From positions 1-41,312 of the forward strand of contig PWWM01000055.1 in assembly GCA_003561495.1 (NCBI GenBank): 41,312 nucleotides of DNA. Reading direction: 5' to 3'. Source of the DNA: Gammaproteobacteria bacterium. GTDB taxonomy: Bacteria > Pseudomonadota > Gammaproteobacteria > Xanthomonadales > Wenzhouxiangellaceae. Shown here in pieces: positions 7,756 to 16,195 of this stretch. Each line of letters begins with the position of its first letter. Positions within the stretch are counted from its first letter, which is position 1. A program made the position numbers and the translations under genes. A model generated the notes under the pieces. The model ran no database searches. It was given only the letters and a program-made list of their open reading frames with translations, and was not told where the DNA came from.

Positions 7756-9568
7756 AACTCAAAGTCGCCGTCAAAACCAGCCACAACAGCAACATCAGCG
7801 GCAGCCCGACGCGCACGAAATCATTGAACTTGTAACCCCCGGCATTCATGACCAGCAGGTTGGTCTGGTAGGCCATGGGCGTAGCGAAACTCAGGTTGGC
7901 ACCGAACAGCACGGCCAGCACGAAGGGCTCTGCGGGCAGCATCAATTGTTGGGCCAGGCTGATGGCAATCGGGGTGCCGATCACCGCCGCGGCATTGTTG
8001 GAGACCACGTTGGTCAGGGCGGCCATGGCCAGCATCAGCGTCCCCAGAATGACAAACGAGGGCACGCCGAAGCTGATGGTCAGAAAGACCTGGGCAATCC
8101 AGTCGGCCCCGCCGGTACGCATCAAGGCCATGCCCATGGCCAGACTGGCCACGATGATCATGACCACCTGAATCGAGAGCGCACTCATGGCCTCCTTCCA
8201 GGTCAGGCAGCGGGTCAGCAACAACAGCAAGACGCCGAATACCGCACTGATGGCGATCGGCAGGATACCGATGGCGGCGACCACGATCACGCCGGCCATG
8301 ATGCCCATGGCCAGAGGCGCCTTGGACGTCTTGGGCAGGTTGACACTGCCATCGAGCACCAGGAAGTCGCCACCGTCCTTGAGTGCATTGAGCTGTCGGG
8401 TAGAGGACTGCACCAGCAGCACATCGCCCGAACGCAACACGGTATTGTCCAGCCCGGTGCTGCGGGTCTGGTCTTCGCGGTTGAAGCGATGCAGGGCCAG
8501 CAATCTCAGGCCATAGCGCGACAGCAACCGCGCCTCGCCGATTCGCACACCCAGTAGCTTCGAGGTTGGGGTGATGGCCACCTCGGCAATCTGTTGATCG
8601 TCCGGCTCCAGCGGATGGGCGTCATCCACCTCGACATCGCCCGAGTAAAGCTTGCCGCCGAGCAAGTGGGCGAATTCGCGCAGGTTGTCCTGGGTGTTGG
8701 TAGTGGTAATGCGGTCACCGGACTTCAGCACCACGTCCGGCAGTGGCGTCACGAAAACCCCGGGCCCGCGCTGGATTTTTTCGACCTTGAGCTCGCCGTT
8801 GCAGCGCTCGATGGCGTCGGCGAGTTTTTCACCGGTAGCGTCGCTGGACTTGTTCAAGCGAATCTGGGCGGTAAACAGGCGCTTGACGGTGTGCTGCATG
8901 GGCACCTGGCGATCCGGCAGCAGGCGGGGCGCGATCAGCCACAGATAAAGCATTGCGACCGTGCCGGCAATCGCGGCCGGTACGATGAAGTCGAACATCT
9001 CGAACTGGGCCACGCCCATGTCGGCCGAGACCCCGACGACCAGCAGATTGGTCGAGGTGCCGATGGTGGTCGACATGCCGCCGATGATGCTGATCAGACC
9101 AACCGGCAACAGGATTCCCGAGGGGGAATGACCGGTGCGAAGCGCCACGCCGATCAGGATGGGCAGCAGCATGACCACGATCGGTGTGTTGTTGATAAAG
9201 GCGCTGAGCACGGCACAGACCAGCAGTGTGGCCAGCATGGACAGAGCCGGCGAACGTTTCCAGAATACCGCCAGTATTCGACCCACCGGTTCCAATGCGC
9301 CGGAGCGGATCAGCCCATGCCCAAGAATCATCAGGGCACATACCGCCACCAGCGCCTGGTGACCAAAGCCCAGGTAGAAGTCGGTGGGACTGAGGGTGCG
9401 TCCATCCGGGCCGGTGTAGGGAAACAGGTAGAACCCGACGGTGAGCAACGCCAGAACCACCAGCGAACTGGTTTCCAGTGGAATGCGGTCCCGGGAAAAC
9501 AGGATGAGCGCGAACACCACCAGAAGCAGAACGGCCAGGGCATGGTAATTGGGCAGCATCAAGCTCAT
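7739..9568 (-). CDS. SLC13-family (DASS/ArsB-like) permease with two TrkA-C domains
   Basis: A 609-residue membrane transporter. Two blocks of TM helices (about residues 5-195 and 415-608) flank a soluble insert (about 205-400) containing two RCK_C/TrkA-C-like domains (GVFVTPLPDVVLKSGDRI and SGDVLLVQSSTRQL). The inverted-repeat halves carry the substrate/sodium motifs FINNTPIVVMLLP and VVSNNAAAVIGTPIA, equivalent to the SNT motifs of divalent anion symporters. Members move dicarboxylates, sulfate or related anions, usually with sodium; the exact substrate cannot be read from sequence. The start is 4 bp after the stop of the YyaL-like gene and the end overlaps the btuF-like gene, so it is an internal operon gene. 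Confidence 0.9.
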   Translation of the reverse strand: MSLMLPNYHALAVLLLVVFALILFSRDRIPLETSSLVVLALLTVGFYLFPYTGPDGRTLSPTDFYLGFGHQALVAVCALMILGHGLIRSGALEPVGRILAVFWKRSPALSMLATLLVCAVLSAFINNTPIVVMLLPILIGVALRTGHSPSGILLPVGLISIIGGMSTTIGTSTNLLVVGVSADMGVAQFEMFDFIVPAAIAGTVAMLYLWLIAPRLLPDRQVPMQHTVKRLFTAQIRLNKSSDATGEKLADAIERCNGELKVEKIQRGPGVFVTPLPDVVLKSGDRITTTNTQDNLREFAHLLGGKLYSGDVEVDDAHPLEPDDQQIAEVAITPTSKLLGVRIGEARLLSRYGLRLLALHRFNREDQTRSTGLDNTVLRSGDVLLVQSSTRQLNALKDGGDFLVLDGSVNLPKTSKAPLAMGIMAGVIVVAAIGILPIAISAVFGVLLLLLTRCLTWKEAMSALSIQVVMIIVASLAMGMALMRTGGADWIAQVFLTISFGVPSFVILGTLMLAMAALTNVVSNNAAAVIGTPIAISLAQQLMLPAEPFVLAVLFGANLSFATPMAYQTNLLVMNAGGYKFNDFVRVGLPLMLLLWLVLTATLSYAYQI

Positions 9569-9572
9569 GGGA

Positions 9573-11633
9573 TCAGGATTCTATGTGGAATGTTTTGCCA
9601 ACGGAACGCAGGCGTTCTTCCAGTTGCTCCAAGTCATGGGCCGGTTCCAGGCATTTCAGTCTGGTGCAGACCAGCGCGGTGGGCGTTGTCAGGGCGCCAA
9701 CCTGGGCGATCAGGGCGGGCGGGTCTTCCAGCTCGATACCCGATTGGATGCGGAACACATCCAATTCACTTTGCTGGAACAGGCGCTCGTGCCACTGTGC
9801 GGCAGGATCGTCCGGTCCCGCGATCAGGACTTGTGTCGGCGGATTTTCCAGAAACTCGAGAGCCGCCAGCATGGCGGCATGCCCCATGGGCGAGCGCTGG
9901 ATCTCGCCTCGCGCAGCATCAGCCATCCACCGGGCAGTCCTGAGTAGCTGCTCATCGCCGCACAGGTGGCCGAGCCGGGTCAGTCCTTCCAGGGCCAGGG
10001 CCGCGCCGGCCGGGGTGGCATCGTCACTGAATGCCAGCGGGCGGGTCGGCAGGGCTTCGTGATTTCGTGGTGTGAAATACACGGCACCGGTTTCGGGGTC
10101 AATGAACTCCTTGTCGATGCGTCGCGCAGTGCGACGGGCCAGATTGAACCAGCGCGACTCGAAGCGCCATTGCAGCAATACCAGGCAGGCCAGCAGCATG
10201 CTGGCATGATCGTCCAGATTGGCCGTCTGGGCAGCCCGTCCATTGCGCCAGACCGAGCGCGGAGGTTCCTCTCCGAACAGGCGACGAGCCGTGGCATCGA
10301 GCGAGCCGGCAGCCTGCTCGATCCAGTCAGTTCGTCCCAGCAGCCGACCGGCCTGGGCAAGATTGGCGATGGCCAGACCATTCCAGGCGCCGATCAATTT
10401 GTCATCACGCGCCGAGGATGGCCGTTGGCGACGCGCTTTCAATAATGCCTCTCGGGCTTGTTCCAGCCGGGAGCGAATGACTTGTCGGTCCTGATCCGCT
10501 TCGGTCAACTCATCCAGGTCACGGGCGATCACCAGGTGCCAGCTTTTCTCTTCAAAATTGGCCGGTCCGTCCAGTCCAAACCGGGCCTTGACCAATTGTG
10601 CCTGGCCCTCGGGCAGGGCTTGATCAACCTGCTGCGGGTTCCACACGTAATAGGCGCCCTCGCCGGCTTCATTATCGGCATCCAGACTGGCGGCAAATCC
10701 ACCGCCGTCCAGCGTCATCTCATCCGTTAGCCAGGTCACTGTTTCGCGGCACGCCCGGGCGAAGGATTCATTGCTCCAGCGTCGTGCCGCGCGCGCGTAC
10801 AGGCCCAGCAAAAGGGCGTTGTCGGACAGCATTTTCTCGAAGTGTGGAATTTCCCAGGCGCGGTCCGTACAGTAGCGAAAGAAGCCCCCACCCAGGTGAT
10901 CGCGCAGCCCGTTTCTGGCCATGGACTGGAGTGTGTCGTACAGCATTTGCTCGGCCTGATCATCGTCCTCGGCACGTTCGAGAAACTGCAGCAGCGGACA
11001 CTGCGGAAACTTCGGGGCATCGCCAAAACCGCTGTGGGACTGATCGAATCGCGCAGCGAGTTGAGAGATCAATCCGTTCCGAAGCGCTTCCAGGGGAGTC
11101 GGATCGTCGGCCGGCTGGGGTTGGCTGATGGCCTGCAAGGCTTGTTGAACCTGCAGATTCTGCTCGCGCAATTCCTCGCGCCGACTGGTCCAGACCTGGC
11201 CGATGCGCTGGAGCAGGTCGGGAAAGGCGATCATTCCGTGGCGGGGCTCGGGCGGAAAATAGGTGCCGGCAAAAAATGGCGCCAGCGAGACCGGGTCGAG
11301 AAATACCGTCAATGGCCAGCCACCCCCGCGGCCGCTCAGCAACTGGTGGGCGAGCTGGTAAATACGGTCGAGATCGGGGCGTTCCTCGCGATCGACCTTG
11401 ATATTGACAAAGCCCTGGTTCATCAACTCGGCGATGGCCGGGTCTTCGAAGCTCTCGTGGGCCATGACATGGCACCAGTGGCAAGCGCTGTAGCCGATGG
11501 ACAGCAGAATCGGACGGTCCAGGCGCCGGGCCAGGTTCAGCGCCTCGTGGTTCCATTCCAGCCAGTCTACCGGGTTGGCGGCATGCTGGAGCAGATACGG
11601 GCTGAGCGCATCAGCCAGTCGGTTTCCACTCAT
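9573..11633 (-). CDS. YyaL/SSP411 family protein: thioredoxin-like plus (alpha/alpha)6-barrel domain
   Basis: A 686-residue protein matching the family of human SPATA20 and Bacillus YyaL in length and order. The N-terminal thioredoxin-like DUF255 domain (about residues 4-165) has the family signature NPVDWLEWNHEAL and the CxxC in SACHWCHVMAHESFEDP, followed by FVNIKVDREERPDLD. The remainder is a six-hairpin glycosidase-like helical region (HFEKMLSDNA, FAASLDADNEAGEGAYYVW, SARDDKLIGAWNGL). The biochemical function is unknown; a redox-linked or sugar-epimerase-like role has been suggested for the fold. GGAGG lies about 10 bases before the ATG at 11633, and the gene begins 3 bp after the cyclase stop, so the two are cotranscribed. 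Confidence 0.92.
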   Translation of the reverse strand: MSGNRLADALSPYLLQHAANPVDWLEWNHEALNLARRLDRPILLSIGYSACHWCHVMAHESFEDPAIAELMNQGFVNIKVDREERPDLDRIYQLAHQLLSGRGGGWPLTVFLDPVSLAPFFAGTYFPPEPRHGMIAFPDLLQRIGQVWTSRREELREQNLQVQQALQAISQPQPADDPTPLEALRNGLISQLAARFDQSHSGFGDAPKFPQCPLLQFLERAEDDDQAEQMLYDTLQSMARNGLRDHLGGGFFRYCTDRAWEIPHFEKMLSDNALLLGLYARAARRWSNESFARACRETVTWLTDEMTLDGGGFAASLDADNEAGEGAYYVWNPQQVDQALPEGQAQLVKARFGLDGPANFEEKSWHLVIARDLDELTEADQDRQVIRSRLEQAREALLKARRQRPSSARDDKLIGAWNGLAIANLAQAGRLLGRTDWIEQAAGSLDATARRLFGEEPPRSVWRNGRAAQTANLDDHASMLLACLVLLQWRFESRWFNLARRTARRIDKEFIDPETGAVYFTPRNHEALPTRPLAFSDDATPAGAALALEGLTRLGHLCGDEQLLRTARWMADAARGEIQRSPMGHAAMLAALEFLENPPTQVLIAGPDDPAAQWHERLFQQSELDVFRIQSGIELEDPPALIAQVGALTTPTALVCTRLKCLEPAHDLEQLEERLRSVGKTFHIES

Positions 11634-11636
11634 GGA

Positions 11637-13937
11637 TCAGGCAACCTCCGGGGCCCAGTGTTCGACGACGGTCTGATTGCGCCCCTGTTGCTTGGCCTTG
11701 TACAGCGCGCGGTCGGCTGATTCAATCAGAACCCGCGCGCCACCCTCCGGGTAACCCTGGTCCGGACCGGCTCCGGTGATGCCGATTGATATGGTGATGC
11801 CGGCAGTGGCTTCGCTGCCCGGAATCTGGAATTCCAGTTCCTGGACGGCCCCACGGAGTTTTTCGGCCACCCGTTCGGCGCCCTCCCGGTCCGTATCGGG
11901 CAAGACCAGCAGAAATTCCTCGCCGCCATAGCGACCCAGGGAATCCACGGCTCGAACGCTTTTCTGCATGACCCTGGAAACCTGCTCGAGCACATGGTCA
12001 CCGAACAAGTGTCCATGAGCATCGTTGAGAACCTTGAATCGGTCCAGATCGATCATGAACAGGCTCAGGTTGGTCAAGTTTCGGGTGGCCCGATCGAGTT
12101 CCGCATCGAGCTGACGCAGCACGGCTTCACGCCGTAACAGGCCGGTCAGGCCTTCGTACGTGGCGTCCTGGAACAGTCGCAGGTTTTCCAGGCTGGCGGC
12201 AATCTGGTGTGAGAACAGATCCAGCAACTCGACTTCTTCGCGTTGAAACAGGTCACCGTTGCGTTTGCTGGACAGACAGAGAATGCCGATCATGCGACGC
12301 TGGAAGTACAACGGGGCCAGTACCTCGGCGCCCATCAATGAGAGTTCGCGGGCCGCCTCCGGAAGGTGTCGGGCCAATCGTCGAACGGTCAACGGTCGCT
12401 GATTGCGCGACAACTTTTCGAAAGTATCCGAATCCGTATCGAGCAGGCCGACCAGAGCCTTTTGCTGTTCCGGATTGATGCCTTCACTGAAGGCAGTGTG
12501 CAAATCGCGTCCCGGTCCGTCGATGGCCACCACGGTGACCCAGGTCAGGCCCAAAGCCTGGCGGGTTTCATCGGCCAGATGCTGGGCCAGATCCTTCAGG
12601 TGCTGTTCGCTGGAAAGTGCCGATGCAATCTGGATCAGGCGCTGGCGCAGTGCGCGTCGTTCCGGGAAAAACCCGCGCTCGACCAGTTGCTCGATGGATG
12701 AGCGCAGTGGACGAAACAGCAGTCCGGTCGCAATGGCGATGCCGGTGACCAGCCATAGCGCGTTTTCATCTCCAATACGTTCAGAGACCCATGGCAGAGC
12801 GGTGGTCAGCAGGGTATAGAAGAAGATGACGACAAAAGTGGTAATGATCCCGTATACCAGGCTGCGACGGACCAGATGCTCGATATCGAACAGCCCGTAG
12901 CGAAAGATTGCCACAAATACCGCGGCGGGGAAGAATAACAGGACCATGTTTTCCAGATGCTGGGTCCATACCGTGCCCAACTGGTCCCAGCCGGCCCAGA
13001 ACTGTGACAGAAACACATACAGCACCCAGGGCGTCAGGCCAACCAGGATCAGCAGCGCCTGGTTACGGCCGCGCGGTGAATCGGCCTTTCTGATCTGCCA
13101 CAACAGAATGCCGGCCACTGCAACGGCCCAACTGCTCAGCACGGCACTCTGGGCAGTGTCCAGGACTGTGGAGGTCGGATCCTGGCGCACGAACCAGATA
13201 TCGATAGCCAAAAGGCATAAACCGATTCCCAGGCCAATACCCACCAGGTAATAGATCCAGACCAGTCGCGGGCGTTTCTCCAGAACTCTCAGACGACGGG
13301 GGATCAGGCTGACCAGATGCAACTCCAGTGCGATCTGAACACCCGTGGCCATGAACCAGAACAGGACCAGCGCATGGAAATACCAAATGGGAAAAGTGAA
13401 GCCGGTCGGCACGGCCATTTCGATGGCCACCAGGGTGACGAACAGCATCAGCAATCGTGCACGCAGGTCGACGTTGCGATACGGAGCGACCAGAAGAGCC
13501 AGGCCCAGATAGGCGCCGACCAGAATCAGCTGGGCCAGCAAACCTGCAATATCAATCGGCACTCCGGGGACAAGCTGCAAGGTGATTTCCTGCCCATCAC
13601 GCAGAACGGTCAGCTCAATGGGCGCGTCAGGCTCAGTACGTTCAGCGACGACCTCGTCGACAGTCTGCAGGCTGTCGATTTCGCGCCCTTCGATACGGAT
13701 CAGGATGTCGTTGGCCTGAATGCCGGCCGCCTCGGCCGGCATGTCGGCCGAGACCCCGTGAATCAGAATGCCCTGCTCGCTGGGTGCGATGTTGATGCCG
13801 ATGCGATGCTTGGAAAAGTGGTGTTCGTCATACACCGACATCAGCAACATGGTGACAATGGCCAGGATGACGGCGATGCCGACGGCCGCAAATGCGCGGT
13901 TTTCCGGCCCGACCGGCGGATCGCTCACCCGGATCAC
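11637..13937 (-). CDS. membrane diguanylate cyclase: PDZ, multi-TM, GAF, GGDEF
   Basis: A 766-residue protein that should make cyclic di-GMP from two GTP. Order: TM helix (about 17-34); extracytoplasmic PDZ-like domain (about 45-120: ADMPAEAAGIQANDILIRIEG); a block of seven or eight TM helices (about 130-395); a coil with FRPLRSSIEQLVERGFFPER; a GAF domain (about 425-580); and GGDEF (about 590-760). The active site is GGEEF at 671-675, so it should be catalytically competent. An inhibitory I-site R662-x-x-D665 lies five residues before it, predicting product inhibition. The start is a GTG at 13937 with AAGGAGC 8 bases upstream. It is the first gene of the four-gene minus-strand operon. The PDZ plus TM input suggests sensing of envelope proteins or peptides. 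Confidence 0.9.
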   Translation of the reverse strand: MIRVSDPPVGPENRAFAAVGIAVILAIVTMLLMSVYDEHHFSKHRIGINIAPSEQGILIHGVSADMPAEAAGIQANDILIRIEGREIDSLQTVDEVVAERTEPDAPIELTVLRDGQEITLQLVPGVPIDIAGLLAQLILVGAYLGLALLVAPYRNVDLRARLLMLFVTLVAIEMAVPTGFTFPIWYFHALVLFWFMATGVQIALELHLVSLIPRRLRVLEKRPRLVWIYYLVGIGLGIGLCLLAIDIWFVRQDPTSTVLDTAQSAVLSSWAVAVAGILLWQIRKADSPRGRNQALLILVGLTPWVLYVFLSQFWAGWDQLGTVWTQHLENMVLLFFPAAVFVAIFRYGLFDIEHLVRRSLVYGIITTFVVIFFYTLLTTALPWVSERIGDENALWLVTGIAIATGLLFRPLRSSIEQLVERGFFPERRALRQRLIQIASALSSEQHLKDLAQHLADETRQALGLTWVTVVAIDGPGRDLHTAFSEGINPEQQKALVGLLDTDSDTFEKLSRNQRPLTVRRLARHLPEAARELSLMGAEVLAPLYFQRRMIGILCLSSKRNGDLFQREEVELLDLFSHQIAASLENLRLFQDATYEGLTGLLRREAVLRQLDAELDRATRNLTNLSLFMIDLDRFKVLNDAHGHLFGDHVLEQVSRVMQKSVRAVDSLGRYGGEEFLLVLPDTDREGAERVAEKLRGAVQELEFQIPGSEATAGITISIGITGAGPDQGYPEGGARVLIESADRALYKAKQQGRNQTVVEHWAPEVA

Positions 13938-14218
13938 GGCTGATTGCTCCTTTTCGATCCAATCCCGGGTGAATGGGTGTTGTCTTGCTGAGCTGGCCTG
14001 TTCAACATGTGCTGGTATCCCTTGAGTTTTCAGCCCTTGTGCAGGGGCTGACGCCCTTATTCTGATTCGGGCTATCGCTCAGTTTACCCTTGATTGTAAA
14101 GCTTTTCGTGCCGGCCCCCGGTCCTGGTGGCGACCAGGCACGGCAATTCGATCGGTTTTCCGGTAATCTCCCGGATGAATTCTGCTGTCCGCACCGCCAC
14201 AATCTTGAACGGAGCCTC
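13938..14218. promoter_or_regulatory. 281-bp divergent intergenic region between cyclase operon and lgt
   Basis: This region must hold the promoters of the minus-strand cyclase operon and of lgt. I see no gene in it. A 7-bp stem (TCAGCCC, 14030-14036; GGGCTGA, 14045-14051) with an 8-base gap is present, without a T-tract. No convincing -35/-10 pair stands out. Confidence 0.4.
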
Positions 14219-15070
14219 ATGGAAGCCAGCTTTTACTATCACGATCTGAATCCGGTGGCCTTCTCCATCGGTGGGTTCGGGGTCTACTGGTACAGCCTGA
14301 TGTACCTGGTTGCCTTTGCCCAGTTCTGGATTCTGGGTCGTGTTCGCGCCGGGGCCACCCATTCGCCGATGAATCGCGAGCAGGTGGCTGATCTGCTGTT
14401 CTGGGGAGTGATTGGGGTGATTGTCGGTGGGCGCCTGGGCTACGTGCTGTTTTACGTGCCTGGTGATGTGCTCGCTGACCCATTGCTGCTGTTTCGGATT
14501 CGTGACGGCGGCATGAGTTTCCACGGTGGCATGCTGGGGGTGATTGTCGCGGCCTGGGCCTACGGTCGACACCTGGGCGTGGGCTTTCTGAGGCTGACCG
14601 ACTTCATCGTACCCTTGATCCCACTGGGCCTGGCTGCTGGGCGTGTCGGCAACTTTATCGGCGGCGAGCTGTGGGGGCGCAAGACCGATGTCCCCTGGGC
14701 GGTGATTTTCCCGGAATCGATTCAGGCCGGTGGTCGTCACTCCGAGGCCTTGTACCAGCAATACCTGGCCGGTGCATTGGACGACTTCGCCCGCCATCCC
14801 TCTCAGCTCTACCAGGCCGCGCTGGAGGGGCTGGCGCTGTTTGTCGTGCTGTGGGTGTTCTCGGCCCGATCGCGGCCGGTGGGCGCGGTCAGCGGACTGT
14901 TCCTGGCCGGCTACGGCGTGTTTCGATTCATCGCCGAGTTCTTCCGCGAGCCGGATGCCCACCTGGGCTTTCTGGCCTTTGATTGGCTGACCATGGGACA
15001 ATTGCTGTCATTGCCCATGATCCTGGCCGGACTGGGGCTGATGCTGTACGCTTATCGACGCCCATCATGA
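14219..15070 (+). CDS. lgt: phosphatidylglycerol:prolipoprotein diacylglyceryl transferase
   Basis: A 283-residue integral inner-membrane enzyme that transfers diacylglyceryl from phosphatidylglycerol to the lipobox cysteine of prolipoproteins. Family hallmarks are the N-terminal YHDLNPVAFSIGGFGVYWY, the loop MSFHGGMLGVI, the signature AAGRVGNFIGGELWGR and RHPSQLYQAALEG. Seven or so TM helices are evident. I chose the ATG at 14219 because GGAG lies 6 bases upstream and homologues begin there; the frame is open further upstream but is unlike the family. It is followed 10 bp later by thyA, the usual lgt-thyA pair of gammaproteobacteria. Confidence 0.97.
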   Translation: MEASFYYHDLNPVAFSIGGFGVYWYSLMYLVAFAQFWILGRVRAGATHSPMNREQVADLLFWGVIGVIVGGRLGYVLFYVPGDVLADPLLLFRIRDGGMSFHGGMLGVIVAAWAYGRHLGVGFLRLTDFIVPLIPLGLAAGRVGNFIGGELWGRKTDVPWAVIFPESIQAGGRHSEALYQQYLAGALDDFARHPSQLYQAALEGLALFVVLWVFSARSRPVGAVSGLFLAGYGVFRFIAEFFREPDAHLGFLAFDWLTMGQLLSLPMILAGLGLMLYAYRRPS

Positions 15071-15080
15071 CCATCGATTC

Positions 15081-15914
15081 ATGAAAACCTATCTCGACCT
15101 GCTCCGCCATATCCGCGACCACGGCACCCGCAAGTCCGACCGCACCGGCACCGGCACCTTGAGCGTGTTCGGCTACCAGATGCGCTTCGACCTGGCCGAT
15201 TCCTTTCCCATGGTCACTACCAAGAAGCTGCACCTGCGCTCCATCATCCATGAACTGCTGTGGTTCATCCGCGGTGATACCAACATCGGCTACCTGAACG
15301 AACACGGCGTGAGCATCTGGGATGAATGGGCCGACGAGTCCGGCAGCCTGGGCCCGGTCTATGGCAAACAGTGGCGCTCCTGGCCGGCGCCGGATGGCCG
15401 CAGCATCGACCAGCTGGACGAAGTCATCGATCAGATCCGCGCCCGGCCCGACTCGCGCCGGCACATCGTCTCGGCCTGGAACCCGGCCGAGCTTCCCGAT
15501 GAATCCAGTTCGCCGCAGGACAATGCCCGTGCCGGGTTGATGGCGTTGGCGCCGTGTCATTGCCTGTTCCAGTTCCATGTCGCCGAGGGTAGACTGAGCT
15601 GCCAGCTGTACCAACGCTCGGCCGACTGTTTCCTGGGCGTACCTTTCAACATCGCCAGCTATTCCCTGCTGACTCTGATGATTGCCCAGGTCACCAATCT
15701 CAAACCCGGCGAATTCATCCACAGCTTCGGCGACGCCCACCTGTATCTCAATCACCTCGACCAGGTCGACCAACAGCTCTCTCGCGACCCGCTTCCACCA
15801 CCGACCATGCGTCTGAACCCGGCACGCCAGCGGCTGGAAGATTTCGTCTTCGAGGATTTTGAACTGATCGGCTATCAGTCACACCCACCCATCAAGGCGC
15901 CGATTGCCGTATAG
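15081..15914 (+). CDS. thyA: thymidylate synthase
   Basis: A 277-residue enzyme converting dUMP and methylene-tetrahydrofolate to dTMP and dihydrofolate. It shows the folate/dUMP elements SDRTGTGTLSVFGYQMRF, LHELLW-like IIHELLWFIRGDTNI, the catalytic cysteine C159 in APCHCLFQFHV, QRSADCFLGVPFNIASY and HLYLNHLDQ. It is about 13 residues longer than the 264-residue Escherichia coli enzyme. The extra residues (PDESSSPQDNARAG) lie just before the catalytic cysteine loop, between NPAEL and MALAPCHC. Otherwise it is complete and should be active. It is cotranscribed with lgt. Confidence 0.97.
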   Translation: MKTYLDLLRHIRDHGTRKSDRTGTGTLSVFGYQMRFDLADSFPMVTTKKLHLRSIIHELLWFIRGDTNIGYLNEHGVSIWDEWADESGSLGPVYGKQWRSWPAPDGRSIDQLDEVIDQIRARPDSRRHIVSAWNPAELPDESSSPQDNARAGLMALAPCHCLFQFHVAEGRLSCQLYQRSADCFLGVPFNIASYSLLTLMIAQVTNLKPGEFIHSFGDAHLYLNHLDQVDQQLSRDPLPPPTMRLNPARQRLEDFVFEDFELIGYQSHPPIKAPIAV

Positions 15915-16195
15915 CTAGCCCAGGGTCGCCGAGATCGCGAGGCAAGCTAACGCATCCTGATCAGCGCAATGCGAAGCCATGCTCTATTTCCGGCTCCCGC
16001 ACCGGTTCACCTTCGCATCCCTTTTTTCAAGTTCGGTTGGGCAGTTGTGCTCCCTGACCCCATGTCGCGGGTTTGCATGTTTCTCGTTATATCAGTGTAG
16101 GGTGGGTTCAGGACACTTCCTGATCGAATCCGGGCCGGCTTTATTGCGTGAATTCAAAGCATTCGAAACCGAGTGCACGAAGGGAGATGCTCGCC
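15915..16195. promoter_or_regulatory. 281-bp intergenic region upstream of first fibre gene
   Basis: No gene is recognisable. The stretch is less GC-rich than its neighbours near 16005-16110 and must contain the promoter of the first fibre gene. TTGCAT near 16074 and an AT-rich TTATAT near 16086 are too close to be a normal sigma70 pair. A good ribosome site (AGGGAG) precedes the ATG at 16196. Confidence 0.35.

Noticed and set aside
8594..9943. Long plus-strand open frame (449 codons) opposite the SLC13 and YyaL genes
   Set aside because: It is antisense to two clearly recognised genes, its translation is low-complexity (His, Gln, Gly, Arg-rich) and matches no family; typical of high-GC shadow frames.
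14030..14051. Hairpin TCAGCCC/GGGCTGA as a terminator
   Set aside because: It lies between divergent start codons where no transcript ends, and has no T-tract; probably chance or an operator.
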